DNA of 64,000 nt from Flexibacter flexilis DSM 6793. Lineage in GTDB: Bacteria; Bacteroidota; Bacteroidia; Cytophagales; Flexibacteraceae. The first letter of the stretch is position 1, and each line of letters starts with the position of its first letter. The position numbers and the translations under genes are program-made. Below are positions 24,832-35,300 of this stretch, piece after piece. The stretch is from NCBI RefSeq assembly GCF_900112255.1, contig NZ_FOLE01000005.1, positions 62,001 through 126,000 of the forward strand, in the 5' to 3' direction. A model generated the notes under the pieces. That model worked only from the letters and a program-made list of their open reading frames with translations, was not told the DNA's origin and searched no databases.

Positions 24832-25743
24832 TTATATACTTTCTTTTACTAATTTCAATAAATGTTCCATGATTATTTTCTTATCATACTTGTCAAACTT
24901 ATCAGCAGTCAGATAACCATATAAAACATAATCTATTGATTCATAATCTAATCTATTACCAATAATAGCATAAAATGCTTTGTCAAAAGCATAATAATCT
25001 TGAAACTCAGGTTGGTCAATTTTTAAAATATTTTCCATTTTCTGTATATAATATTGCTTTACTTGATCAAAATACTTTTTTCTCACAATTGGCAATATAT
25101 CTTCTTTTCCATTATGAAACTGCTGTAAGGCTTTTTCATATTGTTTTTCTGAATATTGAATGGTATCTGTTATAATTTTTTTACTCTTATAATATTCTAT
25201 AAAATCACTATCAGGCGTTAGTCCATTTTCCATAAACCAATCCAATGTTTTAGCAAAACGATCCTTCAACTTTTTAATATTTTCAACACCACAAATAGTT
25301 TCAATTTGATGCCTATAATTTTCCCTTTGCTCCCATTCAAGCATAGGCAAATGCATCAAAATTCGGTACTCGTCCTTTTCTTTTTTAATGAAGAATAAGT
25401 TATAATATGATTTACCTGGATCATATGCATTTAACGCACAAGCACTTTTCGTGATTGCTAAATCTGAATAAAAATCTTCATTGTCTGTATATTTTCGCAA
25501 TATTAGTTTAGGAGGAACAGCAGCTATTTTATTGCGAAAAATAAAAATATTTGTGCTATCTGTTTTATCTACTTTGATATACGTTTTATATGTAACATCA
25601 TTTACCCAAATAACTTCTGACTGATAATCACGAATAGCAATAATCAAGTCGCTTTTCTGAATTATTTTCCGAAGATTGAGATTTTGCGCACCAACAAAAG
25701 TGCTTGTTATAACTATAAAAATTAATGAAAGATATTTTCTCAT
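24832..25743 (-). CDS. Unrecognised secreted protein
   Basis: 303 residues. Signal peptide MRKYLSLIFIVITSTFVGAQ (1-20). The mature protein is rich in Tyr, Lys and Asp and has a repeat-poor mixed alpha/beta composition: LRKIIQKSDLIIAIRDYQSEVIWVNDVTYKTYI, and a helical C-terminal half with KKYFDQVKQYYIQKMENILK. No catalytic motif is visible. The strong AT bias and isolated position between the two SRAP copies suggest an acquired gene. Likely periplasmic or outer surface. Confidence 0.6.
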   Translation of the reverse strand: MRKYLSLIFIVITSTFVGAQNLNLRKIIQKSDLIIAIRDYQSEVIWVNDVTYKTYIKVDKTDSTNIFIFRNKIAAVPPKLILRKYTDNEDFYSDLAITKSACALNAYDPGKSYYNLFFIKKEKDEYRILMHLPMLEWEQRENYRHQIETICGVENIKKLKDRFAKTLDWFMENGLTPDSDFIEYYKSKKIITDTIQYSEKQYEKALQQFHNGKEDILPIVRKKYFDQVKQYYIQKMENILKIDQPEFQDYYAFDKAFYAIIGNRLDYESIDYVLYGYLTADKFDKYDKKIIMEHLLKLVKESI

Positions 25744-25858
25744 ACAAGTAATACTTTATTGAAAAATCATTATACTAAATACAACAATAACTTACTTTTG
25801 AGTGCTTATATTTTCAAAATAAATATTTTTTACACCTCATTTTCAGATAGCTTATTTT

Positions 25859-26464
25859 TCAAATACGCTCGGCCACTAATCTAATTTCATTGCGGTTATA
25901 ATACGGCTTTAGCGGCTCTCTGTTCAGCCAAAGCGATTCTTCTTGATGACCCAAAATAACAGGCATTCGTCGTTTTGTATTATGTATTTCGTCCATTAAA
26001 TCATTGGCTTCTGTGGTCAGAATTGTAAACGTATAAATATCATTTCGGATACTATAAATACCTGCCATCGCAAAAGGCAAATTATCCGCAGTTTCTATCT
26101 CATACGGAATTTTAAAAAGTTTCCCATTTACGGTTTCATGCTTCCATTCTTTAAAACTTTCGGCCAGTACCAAACATCTATTTTCAACGTAATTTTTGTA
26201 GGAATTAAGCGATTCCAGTGTCTCAATTTTGGCGTTGAGTGTATTGGCTTTTTTCAAAAATTCTTGTTCGTCTTTGGCAAAAAATGGCACTAATCCCCAC
26301 TTGGCCAACGTAACAAATTGCGGGGAAGTATTTAAGATAACAGGCATATTCGGGTACGAATAACCGTTGGTCATTTGCGCATCACCAAGCGGCATTTTGG
26401 GTGTCGCTTTAAAACGCGATTCAATTCGTTTGGCCTCCGTCGCAGGTTTATAATGGTAGCACAT
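25859..26464 (-). CDS. SRAP domain protein (HMCES/YedK family)
   Basis: 201 residues. These proteins cross-link covalently to abasic sites in single-stranded DNA through Cys2 and protect them. The start MCYHYKP exposes Cys2 after removal of Met1; NTLNAKIETLES (Asn77), AESFKEWKH (Glu106) and IHNTKRRMPVIL (His161) are the other active-site residues of the family. Length is close to YedK. Its 3' end is duplicated as a remnant at 23503-23616. It stands alone on the minus strand, 231 bases from the divergent gcvT. Confidence 0.92.
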   Translation of the reverse strand: MCYHYKPATEAKRIESRFKATPKMPLGDAQMTNGYSYPNMPVILNTSPQFVTLAKWGLVPFFAKDEQEFLKKANTLNAKIETLESLNSYKNYVENRCLVLAESFKEWKHETVNGKLFKIPYEIETADNLPFAMAGIYSIRNDIYTFTILTTEANDLMDEIHNTKRRMPVILGHQEESLWLNREPLKPYYNRNEIRLVAERI

Positions 26465-26645
26465 GGGTTTATTTTTTGTTGAATATAAAATAAATTTAGT
26501 TGTGATAACAAACTTTTACCAAACATTCCACTCACCATTCCCCCGCAAATTCTCAAAATCCGACAACATTTCAAAGTATTGTTATATTTTATTGAAAATG
26601 TAGCCACTTCCTACACCACGCCTCCTTTTTCCCAAAGAAAAACGC

Positions 26646-26653
26646 TACCTTTG
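26646..26653 (+). promoter_or_regulatory. -7 promoter element of gcvT
   Basis: TACCTTTG matches TAnnTTTG exactly, 42 bases before the gcvT ATG. The following bases CGGCCTGTT are nearly the same as those after the element upstream of purM. No clean -33 TTTG was seen at the usual spacing. Confidence 0.5.
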
Positions 26654-26695
26654 CGGCCTGTTTACTACCCCGATAGTTTTCCCAAATAAATACCA

Positions 26696-27796
26696 ATGGA
26701 AACAACTCAAGAACTTAAAAAAGTGGCTCTCAACGACCTACACGTACAGTTGGGCGCGAAAATGGTTCCTTTTGCAGGCTACAATATGCCTGTGCGTTAT
26801 AGCTCCGATTTGGAAGAGCATCACACCGTGCGCAATGGCGTAGGCGTGTTTGATGTCTCGCACATGGGCGAGTTTGTGTTACGTGGCAAAAATGCGCTGG
26901 ATTTGGTGCAATTAGTTACTTCCAACGACGCTTCCAAACTCACCGACGGCAAAATTCAGTATTCATGTTTGCCCAACCACACAGGCGGCATCGTGGACGA
27001 TTTGTTGGTGTACCGCATGAGCGAAGAAGAGTATTTTTTGGTGGTAAATGCTTCCAACATCGAAAAAGATTGGAACTGGATTAGCGAACATAACCGTTTT
27101 GGGGTGGAAATGGAAAACGTTTCTGACCAATTGAGTTTGTTTGCCGTGCAAGGCCCCAAAGCCATTGCGGCGTTGCAAACACTCACGGACCTAAATCTTT
27201 CCGAAATCGAATATTATACTTTCCGCAAAGGCACATTGGCGGGCGTAAATGATGTCCTCATCTCGGCTACTGGCTACACTGGCGCGGGTGGTTTTGAGAT
27301 TTATGTACGCAACGAAGACGCGCTCACGATTTGGAACGCCATTTTTGCAGCAGGCGCAGCCGAAGGCATTAAGCCGATTGGTTTGGGCGCACGCGATACT
27401 TTGCGTTTGGAAATGGGTTTTTGCTTGTACGGCAACGACATCGACGACACTACCTCGCCTATCGAAGCGGGCTTGGGCTGGATTACCAAATTCACCAAAA
27501 ACTTCAACAATTCCGAAGCACTTTTGGCACAGAAAAACAACGGAACGGCTCGCAAACTTGTTGGTTTTGAGATGGTAGAGCGTGGCATTCCGCGCGGACA
27601 CTACGATTTGCAAGACGCAGACGGTAACCTTATCGGGCAAGTAACATCGGGTACGCAGTCCCCAACACTGGGCATCGGTATCGGCATGGGCTACGTGCAA
27701 ACTGCTTTCAGTAAGCCAGATTCCGAGATTTTTGTAAATGTTCGCGGCAAAGCTATTCGCGCCAAAGTCGTGAAACTGCCGTTTATCAAAAAATAA
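26696..27796 (+). CDS. gcvT: Glycine cleavage system aminomethyltransferase
   Basis: T-protein: moves the methylene group from the aminomethyl-lipoyl H-protein to tetrahydrofolate, releasing ammonia. [38 protein letters not shown] is the classic N-terminus; the folate pocket is seen in [19 protein letters not shown] and [21 protein letters not shown] (with the conserved Asp near the folate), and the C-terminal domain has [19 protein letters not shown]. 366 residues, normal. The other gcv genes are not in the window. Confidence 0.97.
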   Translation: METTQELKKVALNDLHVQLGAKMVPFAGYNMPVRYSSDLEEHHTVRNGVGVFDVSHMGEFVLRGKNALDLVQLVTSNDASKLTDGKIQYSCLPNHTGGIVDDLLVYRMSEEEYFLVVNASNIEKDWNWISEHNRFGVEMENVSDQLSLFAVQGPKAIAALQTLTDLNLSEIEYYTFRKGTLAGVNDVLISATGYTGAGGFEIYVRNEDALTIWNAIFAAGAAEGIKPIGLGARDTLRLEMGFCLYGNDIDDTTSPIEAGLGWITKFTKNFNNSEALLAQKNNGTARKLVGFEMVERGIPRGHYDLQDADGNLIGQVTSGTQSPTLGIGIGMGYVQTAFSKPDSEIFVNVRGKAIRAKVVKLPFIKK

Positions 27797-27805
27797 ATCA
27801 TCAAG

Positions 27806-27835
27806 AAAAAGCCCCAGTAATCTGGGGCTTTTTTT
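27806..27835. terminator. Bidirectional terminator after gcvT
   Basis: Stem GCCCCAG / CTGGGGC with a four-base loop, A-run and T-run on the two sides; shared with the convergent gene ending at 27850. Confidence 0.9.
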
Positions 27836-27849
27836 ATGATAATAGCTGC

Positions 27850-28989
27850 TTACAAATTTTTGATTACCTCATCGTAAGAACCGTACACAAACGGGCAAAT
27901 AATCCTGTCCGTCATCACATTCACCGCCCCAAATTTGCTGGCATTGAATACCACCACCAACTCAGCATCAACAATCATGGGCGGTGCAGCATACGCCACA
28001 GGCAACAAGGCTTTTCCTTCGCGATTGATAAGCCCATAAGCCGACCCAACCTGAATCACCGCCAAATCTTCTTTCCAAACAGTGGCGCAAAGCAAATAAA
28101 ATTCGGCCTCCGTAACCTCTGTATATTCTTTTTTGCCCAAATCTTTTACTTCTTTCTCGGCTTTCTCGGCTTTGCCCGTGAGTTTGGCCACGCCTTTGGC
28201 CGTACCCGACACCGACACCCAACAAGTTTCATCTTTTACATACAGTATCGCGTAGCGCGAGAACTTTTCTTTGTCTGGATTTTTGGCCTCAGAAACAAAA
28301 TAACGCTTTGTTATGCCAATTGTGTCCCAAAGGTCGGTGTAAGTAATGGCAACATCAGCATTTTGGGCAGTAGTTTGACCTTTTTCGAGCAAATACGGCG
28401 CAAAACGATACATTCCGTAATAATAATTGAATAGCTCATAGATATTACTTTCGTCTTCGGCGAGCCAATCTTTTATCTCAAAAATAGTAGAGTCGGACTG
28501 ATACGAATCAAAAACCGTTCCTTCTCGCAAGCCGTCCATGCAATCAGCAGAAGTAAAAAACACTTCCAACTCATAGGCAAACTCAATGCTTTGGTCTGTG
28601 CTTTTACTCAGGCCTTTGGGGAAAAGTAAATACACGGCCTCGTGCATGGCGGCTGTGTTTTGGAAATGCGTTTGGCTTTTTTGCCAATCAATGTAGTTGT
28701 GCAAATGACGCACGCGCACTTGGCGGATATATTGGTTACACAACGAAAGATTTTCCAAATGCGTTTGCTGCGTGTCCCAGTCTAAGGCGGTGGCTTCGGC
28801 GGCAAGGTCTTTGTACATTTTGGTTTCTTTCATGTTGTTCCAATCTGCATCCAACACAAAAGTTTTTAGGATAAATGCTTTTGTCAAAGAAACTTCATAA
28901 AATTCTTGTGTGGGGCATAGCTTTAAAACAAGGCTTTGACTATCAGTATTTATCTGCTGAATAGTACACTGAAAAAGACATGATGACAT
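27850..28989 (-). CDS. Unrecognised protein with WG-like C-terminus
   Basis: 379 residues, no signal peptide seen. The first 250 residues are mixed helical, with no known motif. A Lys/Glu helix (KGVAKLTGKAEKAEKEVKDLGKKE) precedes two C-terminal units, GLINREGKALLPVAYA and GAVNVMTDRIICPFVYGSYDEV, that match the WG beta-repeat pattern (G-hydrophobic-hydrophobic-N, then I-x-P-x-x-Y). WG repeats are thought to mediate protein binding. Function unknown. Confidence 0.65.
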   Translation of the reverse strand: MSSCLFQCTIQQINTDSQSLVLKLCPTQEFYEVSLTKAFILKTFVLDADWNNMKETKMYKDLAAEATALDWDTQQTHLENLSLCNQYIRQVRVRHLHNYIDWQKSQTHFQNTAAMHEAVYLLFPKGLSKSTDQSIEFAYELEVFFTSADCMDGLREGTVFDSYQSDSTIFEIKDWLAEDESNIYELFNYYYGMYRFAPYLLEKGQTTAQNADVAITYTDLWDTIGITKRYFVSEAKNPDKEKFSRYAILYVKDETCWVSVSGTAKGVAKLTGKAEKAEKEVKDLGKKEYTEVTEAEFYLLCATVWKEDLAVIQVGSAYGLINREGKALLPVAYAAPPMIVDAELVVVFNASKFGAVNVMTDRIICPFVYGSYDEVIKNL

Positions 28990-29090
28990 ATTTTGGGGTA
29001 GTTAATTTTTAATAAAATACTAATCATAGACACTTAAATAAACATTAGGTTTAATTACTCCAAAAATGACATTTTTTCTCTAAAAACAAA

Positions 29091-29117
29091 TGGCCGCTAC
29101 TTGTTCAGTAACGGCCA
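29091..29117 (-). terminator. Terminator of the small SpoIIAA-like gene
   Basis: Stem TGGCCG / CGGCCA extended by TAC/GTA past one mismatch; on the minus strand it is followed by TTTGTTTTT. Confidence 0.65.
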
Positions 29118-29139
29118 CATAGACTTTATTTATAATCAA

Positions 29140-29541
29140 TTATCTATTCAAAGAATCCAACCAAGCTTCTGCATCTGCCATAGAATTAAACTTATTGCGT
29201 GGCATCTGACTTTTCATAATCAGTGCTTTAGATTGCGCCTCCAAAAAGGCACTTTCATTCAACACTTCTGCCACCTGCAAAACACCTGTATTCACTATCA
29301 AGCGTTGAGCTGCTTCATGTATGCTCATTATGTCTTGGGTATAAATTTTAGCATAGGAAAGATTAGTTACTAATGTAAATTTAGGTTGTGTAAGAGTCAA
29401 TACGTGTTCCCAATCTTTCAAATAATGGCTAACTACTTGTTCATTTGGCCAAAAACCTTTAATACTCAAATAAACACGATTCTTACTTTCATCATAACTA
29501 AGACTGTAGTAAGTGTTAGAGGCTATGTTTAGTTTACTCAT
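29140..29541 (-). CDS. Small SpoIIAA/STAS-like protein
   Basis: 133 residues, cytosolic. The layout of strand (YYSLSYDESKNRVYLSIKGFWP), helix (NEQVVSHYLKDWEHVLTLT), strand (KFTLVTNLSYAKIY), helix and strand, with a final helix MADAEAWLDSL, resembles SpoIIAA-like/STAS proteins common in Bacteroidota. No phosphorylatable Ser motif was identified. Isolated; 376 bases without a gene lie upstream. Tentative. Confidence 0.6.
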   Translation of the reverse strand: MSKLNIASNTYYSLSYDESKNRVYLSIKGFWPNEQVVSHYLKDWEHVLTLTQPKFTLVTNLSYAKIYTQDIMSIHEAAQRLIVNTGVLQVAEVLNESAFLEAQSKALIMKSQMPRNKFNSMADAEAWLDSLNR

Positions 29542-29917
29542 AAATGAAAACTTTTAAATGGTAAAATGGTAAGTAATAGTGTTTCATTATTGTAACCAAC
29601 AAAACCAACTTGTTTCAACAATACATAGCATTATTGCTACAAAATGAAGCATACTCTCGCACAAATATACATGATATACATCGGCTCAAAAGTTACTATA
29701 TATTATGTAATGCTTTACGGTGGATAACTTTTCTAACTATATCTACAATACTTACTTTTTAGTTAATAATTCCCACCATTTAATATTGCTTTTTAGATAA
29801 TATACCTAGACTTTATATTTTATTATCTCTTGGATTGCCAAACACATTACACATATACATAAAAAAAGCCTTTCTATTCAAAAGGCTTAAAGACGTTTCC
29901 CGCAAAAATCGTATTTT
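29542..29917. other. Spacer with no recognised gene
   Basis: 376 AT-rich bases between two minus-strand genes. Apart from the terminator at its end, only poly-A/T runs are seen. Confidence 0.5.
29861..29888 (-). terminator. Terminator of the 29918-30622 gene
   Basis: Stem AAGCCTTT / AAAGGCTT with a seven-base loop, followed on the minus strand by a T-run. Confidence 0.75.
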
Positions 29918-30622
29918 TTATTGCATTACTAAAGCGTACTCATTTGATTTCACTCCAAACTGACTTTTAACCGCTTCTTTTATCCGCTTTGTACGCTCCA
30001 ACAAATCCAAATATTGACTTTGTCGCGTATCTGTGGCCATTTTTAAACTTCCATAAGCAGTAATTACGCTAATATTAGCCGCTCTAATGGCTGTTAGTTT
30101 CGTATTGAGTGCTGATAATTTCACCATTTCGTTAGATGGCGCATAGTTCGCACCCATAGCCGTAAGCATCACGATCAAATCAGAAAAATGTTGCGTCATG
30201 CTACCATACGAACGCTCCGACTGACTAATACTTTGCTTTGTATTATCTTCATGCTCAAGCATTGATTTAACTTTATGCTTTCCTCTTAAGCGCGTGATTA
30301 AATCTTCTACCTCATACGTAACCTTTGCATCTTTGCCACACTGCGCACGTACCGTAGAACCAATCGGACTTAATATTTTTTCCAATGAATCAGGGTTTTT
30401 TCTAAATAATTGTAAACGTTTTTCTACCATCATAGAATAGTTTGCCCGTATCTTAGCAACATTCGCATTATGATTACGAATATTGTTTAAAAATTGATCA
30501 AAGTTTTCTATGCTTAATGCTTCCGAAGGAGGTATATAATTACCAAACGCTTTCAAATGAATAGAAAGGCTTTCCGCATTAACTAATCTTGCACCAAATG
30601 ATTTTTCTGAAATAGAGGTCAT
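29918..30622 (-). CDS. Unrecognised mostly helical protein
   Basis: 234 residues, no signal peptide, predicted almost entirely helical (VAKIRANYSMMVEKRLQLFRKN, ISQSERSYGSMTQHFSDLIVMLTAMGANY, LSALNTKLTAIRAANISVITAYGSLKMATDTRQSQYLDLLERTKRIKEAVKSQFG). No catalytic motif. The heptad-like spacing suggests a coiled or bundled structure. It is alone between long spacers. Origin unknown. Confidence 0.6.
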   Translation of the reverse strand: MTSISEKSFGARLVNAESLSIHLKAFGNYIPPSEALSIENFDQFLNNIRNHNANVAKIRANYSMMVEKRLQLFRKNPDSLEKILSPIGSTVRAQCGKDAKVTYEVEDLITRLRGKHKVKSMLEHEDNTKQSISQSERSYGSMTQHFSDLIVMLTAMGANYAPSNEMVKLSALNTKLTAIRAANISVITAYGSLKMATDTRQSQYLDLLERTKRIKEAVKSQFGVKSNEYALVMQ

Positions 30623-30897
30623 AAAGAACTTGTCTTTTTATGTTAGAACAAATGAATTAAATATATAACAAATATAATAAAATCAACTATTCCACACAAA
30701 TAACAATTCTTTTTATTGATAAAAATATTTATACATACCTAATGTTGTACATAACTTTTACTTTACCAAAGAGCTATACAGATCTTTCGTTACATACTTC
30801 TTCATAAAGTATTTAATAAATTACCTTAAAAATTAAATGTATTGCTTTCATTGATTGCCGTAGAGATACAGTATTTTGTATTTCTTGCTAAAGAATT
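30623..30897. other. AT-rich spacer before the tandem array
   Basis: No gene or structured element recognised between the helical-protein gene and the 21-base repeats. Confidence 0.5.
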
Positions 30898-31099
30898 GGG
30901 CGCAATGACTTGAGTTTCGGGCGCAATGACTTGAGTTTCGGGCGCAATGCCTTAAGTTTTGGGCGCAATGCCTTAAGTTTTGGGAGCAATGCCTTAAGTT
31001 TTGGGCGCAATGCCTTAAGTTTTGGGCGCAATGCCTTAAGTTTTGGGCGCAATGCCTTAAGTTTTGGGCGCAATGCCTTAAGTTTTGGGCGCAATGACT
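30898..31099. repeat. 21-base tandem repeat (minisatellite)
   Basis: Nine full units of 21 bases, GGGCGCAATGCCTTAAGTTT plus T, and a partial tenth ending at 31099. Units 1, 2 and the partial unit 10 carry GACT in place of GCCT, units 1-2 also TTGAGTTTC, and unit 5 has GGGAGC. Seven codons per unit, so both strands stay open: PKLKALR repeats on the minus strand (possible 93-residue ORF 30888-31169) and FGRNALS on the plus. No spacers, so not CRISPR. It lies just downstream of bioF on the minus strand. Confidence 0.85.
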
Positions 31100-31172
31100 C
31101 CATCAAATCACTAAACTTCATGTTTACTATTTGCTGGCTTCCCTTTCGGGAAGATTTTGAGCCAAACAACCG

Positions 31173-32324
31173 CTATACAGCCCTGTTTATCTCTTCCAAA
31201 AGCGTCTTAATTTCCGATAATCCATTGAAATTGTGCAAACAAATACGAATGCGTTCGTGTCCTTCGGGAACTGTCGGCGAAAGTACCGCCCGCAGGTTAT
31301 ACCCTTTCCCCTGTAAGTTGCTGGCCAAGGTTCGCGCGGCTTCGTTGCCGCCCTGCACCTTCAGCATTTGAATGGGGCTATTACTTTCTGTAAAATGCGC
31401 CGCTATATCTAGCGTATTTATGTATTCTCTAAAAAAATGTATCCGTTCAAAAAGCTGCCCACTGGCTTGCGGCGTGGCTTTCAGGTACTCAAAAGCCGCC
31501 AAAACATACGCTACACTTTGCAAAGGCATGGCCGTAGTGTAGATAAATGGCCTCGCAAAATTAACTAAGTATTGTACCAGCACGTCCGCGCCTGCCACAC
31601 ACGCACCATGTCCGCCAATAGCCTTCCCAAACGTATAAACAGCCGCAAATACTTCTTTTTCTAAGCCCAAATCCCGCAAAAGTCCTGCGCCTTCCCTACC
31701 CCAAATGCCCGTACTGTGTGCCTCATCTACAATCAGATGCGCTTGATGTGCTTGGCACAGTTTCACCATGTCGGGCAGCGGTGCAATATCCCCGTCCATC
31801 GAATACACGGTTTCCACCACCACGAAAACTTCGCCCCCTTTGCCGCTGTGTCGCAGCAGTTTGGCTTCCAAATCCTGCAAATCATTGTGTTTGAAAGAAA
31901 ACCGACTGGCAAAGCTCAACCTTGCGCCTTCTTTGAGGCTGGCGTGGCTGCGTTCGTCGTACAAAATCACATCACCTTTTTGGGGAATGGCCGACAAAAC
32001 CGCCGTGTTCGCCGCATAACCGCTATTGAACAACAGTGCATTTTCTGTCCCAAAAAGATTGGCCAAATATTGCTCGGCCTGCAATACATACGCACTGTTA
32101 CCCGACAACAAACGCGAACCCGTAGCCCCGTGTTTTTGGCCCACAAACAATGGATTAGCATATTGTTGTTGCAAAAAAGGCTCGACCAATGCGCCATTGG
32201 TGGCCAAGCCCAAGTAATCATTAGAAAAAAAATCAATGCCCTGTGTGAGTTGCAGGCGGCGCAGGCTATGCGTTTGCTCGCGTTCGCACAAGGCATTTTC
32301 TAAACGAGTAAGAATTGCACTCAT
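31173..32324 (-). CDS. bioF: 8-amino-7-oxononanoate synthase (alpha-oxoamine synthase)
   Basis: 383 residues, PLP enzyme joining an acyl thioester to an amino acid. FFSNDYLGLA, GQKHGATGSRLLSGN, VYSMDGDIAPLPDM, VDEAHSTGIWG (Asp200) and TFGKAIGGHGA (PLP Lys234) are diagnostic of the family. The N-terminus and length favour BioF (pimeloyl + alanine, biotin pathway) over the sphingolipid serine palmitoyltransferase also found in Bacteroidota. No other bio gene is close, so the specific substrate stays inferred. Confidence 0.85.
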   Translation of the reverse strand: MSAILTRLENALCEREQTHSLRRLQLTQGIDFFSNDYLGLATNGALVEPFLQQQYANPLFVGQKHGATGSRLLSGNSAYVLQAEQYLANLFGTENALLFNSGYAANTAVLSAIPQKGDVILYDERSHASLKEGARLSFASRFSFKHNDLQDLEAKLLRHSGKGGEVFVVVETVYSMDGDIAPLPDMVKLCQAHQAHLIVDEAHSTGIWGREGAGLLRDLGLEKEVFAAVYTFGKAIGGHGACVAGADVLVQYLVNFARPFIYTTAMPLQSVAYVLAAFEYLKATPQASGQLFERIHFFREYINTLDIAAHFTESNSPIQMLKVQGGNEAARTLASNLQGKGYNLRAVLSPTVPEGHERIRICLHNFNGLSEIKTLLEEINRAV

Positions 32325-32337
32325 CGAAATTTCTTAG

Positions 32338-35300
32338 TTATGATAAAATCTTAATTTGTGATTTAAGATTCGGTATTTTGATAATAAACGTAGTTCCTAC
32401 ACCAATTTCGGATTCTACTCTTACGCTGCCTTCCAGTTTTTCGATTACTTGTTTGGTAATATAAAGCCCCAAGCCCGAACCATAAGACTCCTCCGAAGCA
32501 CGGAAGAACATATCAAAAATTCTTTCCAAATACACCTCTTCAATGCCCTTTCCATTGTCTTCAACAATAATAGTAGCCGCAAACTCCGACGTTTTCACTT
32601 CAATTGTTACCATTGCCCCTGCATCACGGCGTTGGTATTTGATGGAGTTAGAAATCAGGTTTTGTAAAACGATACTAATACGCGATATGTCCGAATAGAA
32701 ATCTACATTTTGGTCAATTTTGAGTTCTACGGCGAGTTTTTCGGCATTTTCCATAAAACGCAAATTGCCCAAACTATCCTGAATGATGGCATTGAAATCG
32801 ACCTTTTCGATGTTAAGCGAAAGTCGTGAGTTGCGCGAGAAGTGCGTCAAGTCGCTAATGAACGTATCTAACTTATTGATACTCTTTTCCATTAGCCCCA
32901 AATACACTTCACGTTGTTGGCTACTCTCCTCTATGCGCAACAAATTGATAAGTCCCAATACGGAGCGCAACGGCGCACGCAAATCGTGCGAAGCCCTATA
33001 CACGAAACTATCCAACTCAAAGTTGGTGCGCTTCAACTCGTTTTCGGCTTGCTTGCGCAACGTAATATCGCGGGCAAAAATACTTATGCCGCTAATCATG
33101 CCGCCTTTAGAATAAATCGGGTTCAGGGAAACTTCCAAATGCACTGGGAACTTGGGGTGTGCATAATGAATTTCTTGACGCACACGTTCCCCTTTCTTGG
33201 CTTTATCAAAACCCTCTTGCCACACTTGCCCGTAAGCCGTCGGCAAGCTATGCACGAAGTCCACACCAGGTTTGATGATGCGACTAAACATGAGGTTATG
33301 CAAGCGTCTAAAAGCCGAGTTGGCCGCCAATATCTGATAATTAGCATTAATCGAGAAAATAATATCGTCGGTATTTTCAATCAAAGCCACCAAGTTTACT
33401 TCACTTTCGCGCAAAGCATTTTCGGCTTGTTTGCGTTGGGTAATATCGCGCGAGAAAATACTTACGCCGCTCACATGGCCTTGTTCGTCAGAAATTGGAT
33501 TGAAATAAACCTCTATATTTTGAATTTCTTCGTCATAAATCTGGTCTATTTCTACAAAAAACTGCTCACCACTCAGCGCACGTGTGTAGTAACCCTCCCA
33601 TTCACCTTTACAGTAGTTAATGATGACATCCCCGTGCGTGAGTTGATGGCCAAAATATTTCTCAAAATCCCGCGAAAATGCCGTATTAAAGGCGATGAGT
33701 TTATAGCTTTCGTCTATTGCCCAAATATTATCGATCGTGTTTTCGATTAGTGAAAGTAAATTAGCTTGGCTTTCTATCAGGGCATCGGTGGTATAAATCC
33801 GCTCCAACTCGGCGGCGGCTCGCACCGAAAAGATTTTGAGCATCGAACCCGCCAAGTCATGATTTTGGAACGGCTTACTATCCAAAATACACAACAAACC
33901 TATGGCTTCGCCTTTGCTATTGTTCAGACGTATGCCCAAGTATGTTTCCAGATTTTCGTCCAAAAGCCACTGGTCTTGCGGATACAAAAACTGTAAATTA
34001 TCTTCAACATAATACATTTGCTGTTGCAAAGTATCAGCACAAGGCGTATGTTCTGCTTTGTAAATAAAATTAGGCTGAATATTACTATTTTTAATATAAG
34101 CTAAAGTTCTTAAAGAATGACGCTCCTCCACCAACTCCGAAATAAGCACATGACTGACATTGAGGTAGGTAGCCATATTTTCCACCAACGACGTGAAGAA
34201 ATCCGTACCCGTCGCATCCGAAACACCTCGCACAATATTTTTAAGCGTTTCTTCCGAATTTTTACGCTCTTCCACGTCGCGGGAGTTGATTACGATACCA
34301 CGCACAGAAGCTTCGTCGAGCATATTAGTACAAACCGACTCCAAGTGAATGTATTTGCCCATTTGGTGCAAGAAACGATACTCAATAGGCGGCGTGGCAT
34401 TCATACCATCAGCCAAATTCTGAATGAGTACTTCCACATAATCGCGGTCGTCGGGGTGAACAAAATCCAACAAATTATTATCCAACAAATCTTGCGGATT
34501 ATAACCCAAAAAGCGACCCGCCGACTCACTGGTATAGGTAATATAACCTTTGGCCGAAACAATTACGATTACGTCCGAAGAGTTTTGTACCAACGATCTG
34601 AATCGCGCCTCACTCTCAGCCAGTGCCAATTCTGTATTTTTTCTATCCTGAATATCAAGCGTTGTAAAACAAATACTCGTAATATTTTTAGCAGAATCAT
34701 AAATGGGCAAGAAATTAATTTCTAACCAATACGAGTCGCCCGTACGTGTCGTGATATACTCTTCATAGCTGATATACTCGCCGTCCATCGTGCGACGCAT
34801 GATATCCTGAAGTGTTTCTTTATCCTCTGTGTACCAATAATTAACAATCGGCTCGCCCACTTGCAAAAAATCCCCTGTCAGGGCATACGAAATTTGTCGG
34901 GCAGTGCGATTAAACGCTGCAATTTCAAATTTATCATTGATCAGAATAAACGATTGAACCGTATTGTCAAAAATGGCCTTTAGGTTTGCCTCCGAGTATT
35001 TGAGGGCAATTTCTACATTTTTTTCTTGAGTAATATCGCGTGCCACACAAAGCATACCCATATACTCATCCTGTATGTCCAGTAGCCGAATAATTGAGAG
35101 TTGAACGATTCCATCTTCGCCTAACAATGAATAATATTGCAATTCACCCGACCAACGGGACAACGTATCTTTTGTCAAAAACTCTTCGAATCCTTCTGTA
35201 AATTCAAATAAATTAGTGTCTTTAATCGTAAGCCCTACAATTTCATTTTTTCTACGGCCAAAAACACGCTCCGCCGACGGACTCCATTCGGTAATTACGC

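Noticed and set aside
30898-31099. CRISPR-like array
   Set aside because: The 21-base units are directly joined with no unique spacers, and no cas gene is near.
30888-31169. Real gene for the PKLKALR repeat protein
   Set aside because: The frame stays open because the repeat length is a multiple of three, and the other strand is open too. Kept only as a remark in the repeat entry.
31173-32324. Serine palmitoyltransferase for sphingolipids
   Set aside because: Same fold and phylum-plausible, but the N-terminus (ending FFSNDYLGLA) and overall pattern fit BioF better. Not excluded.
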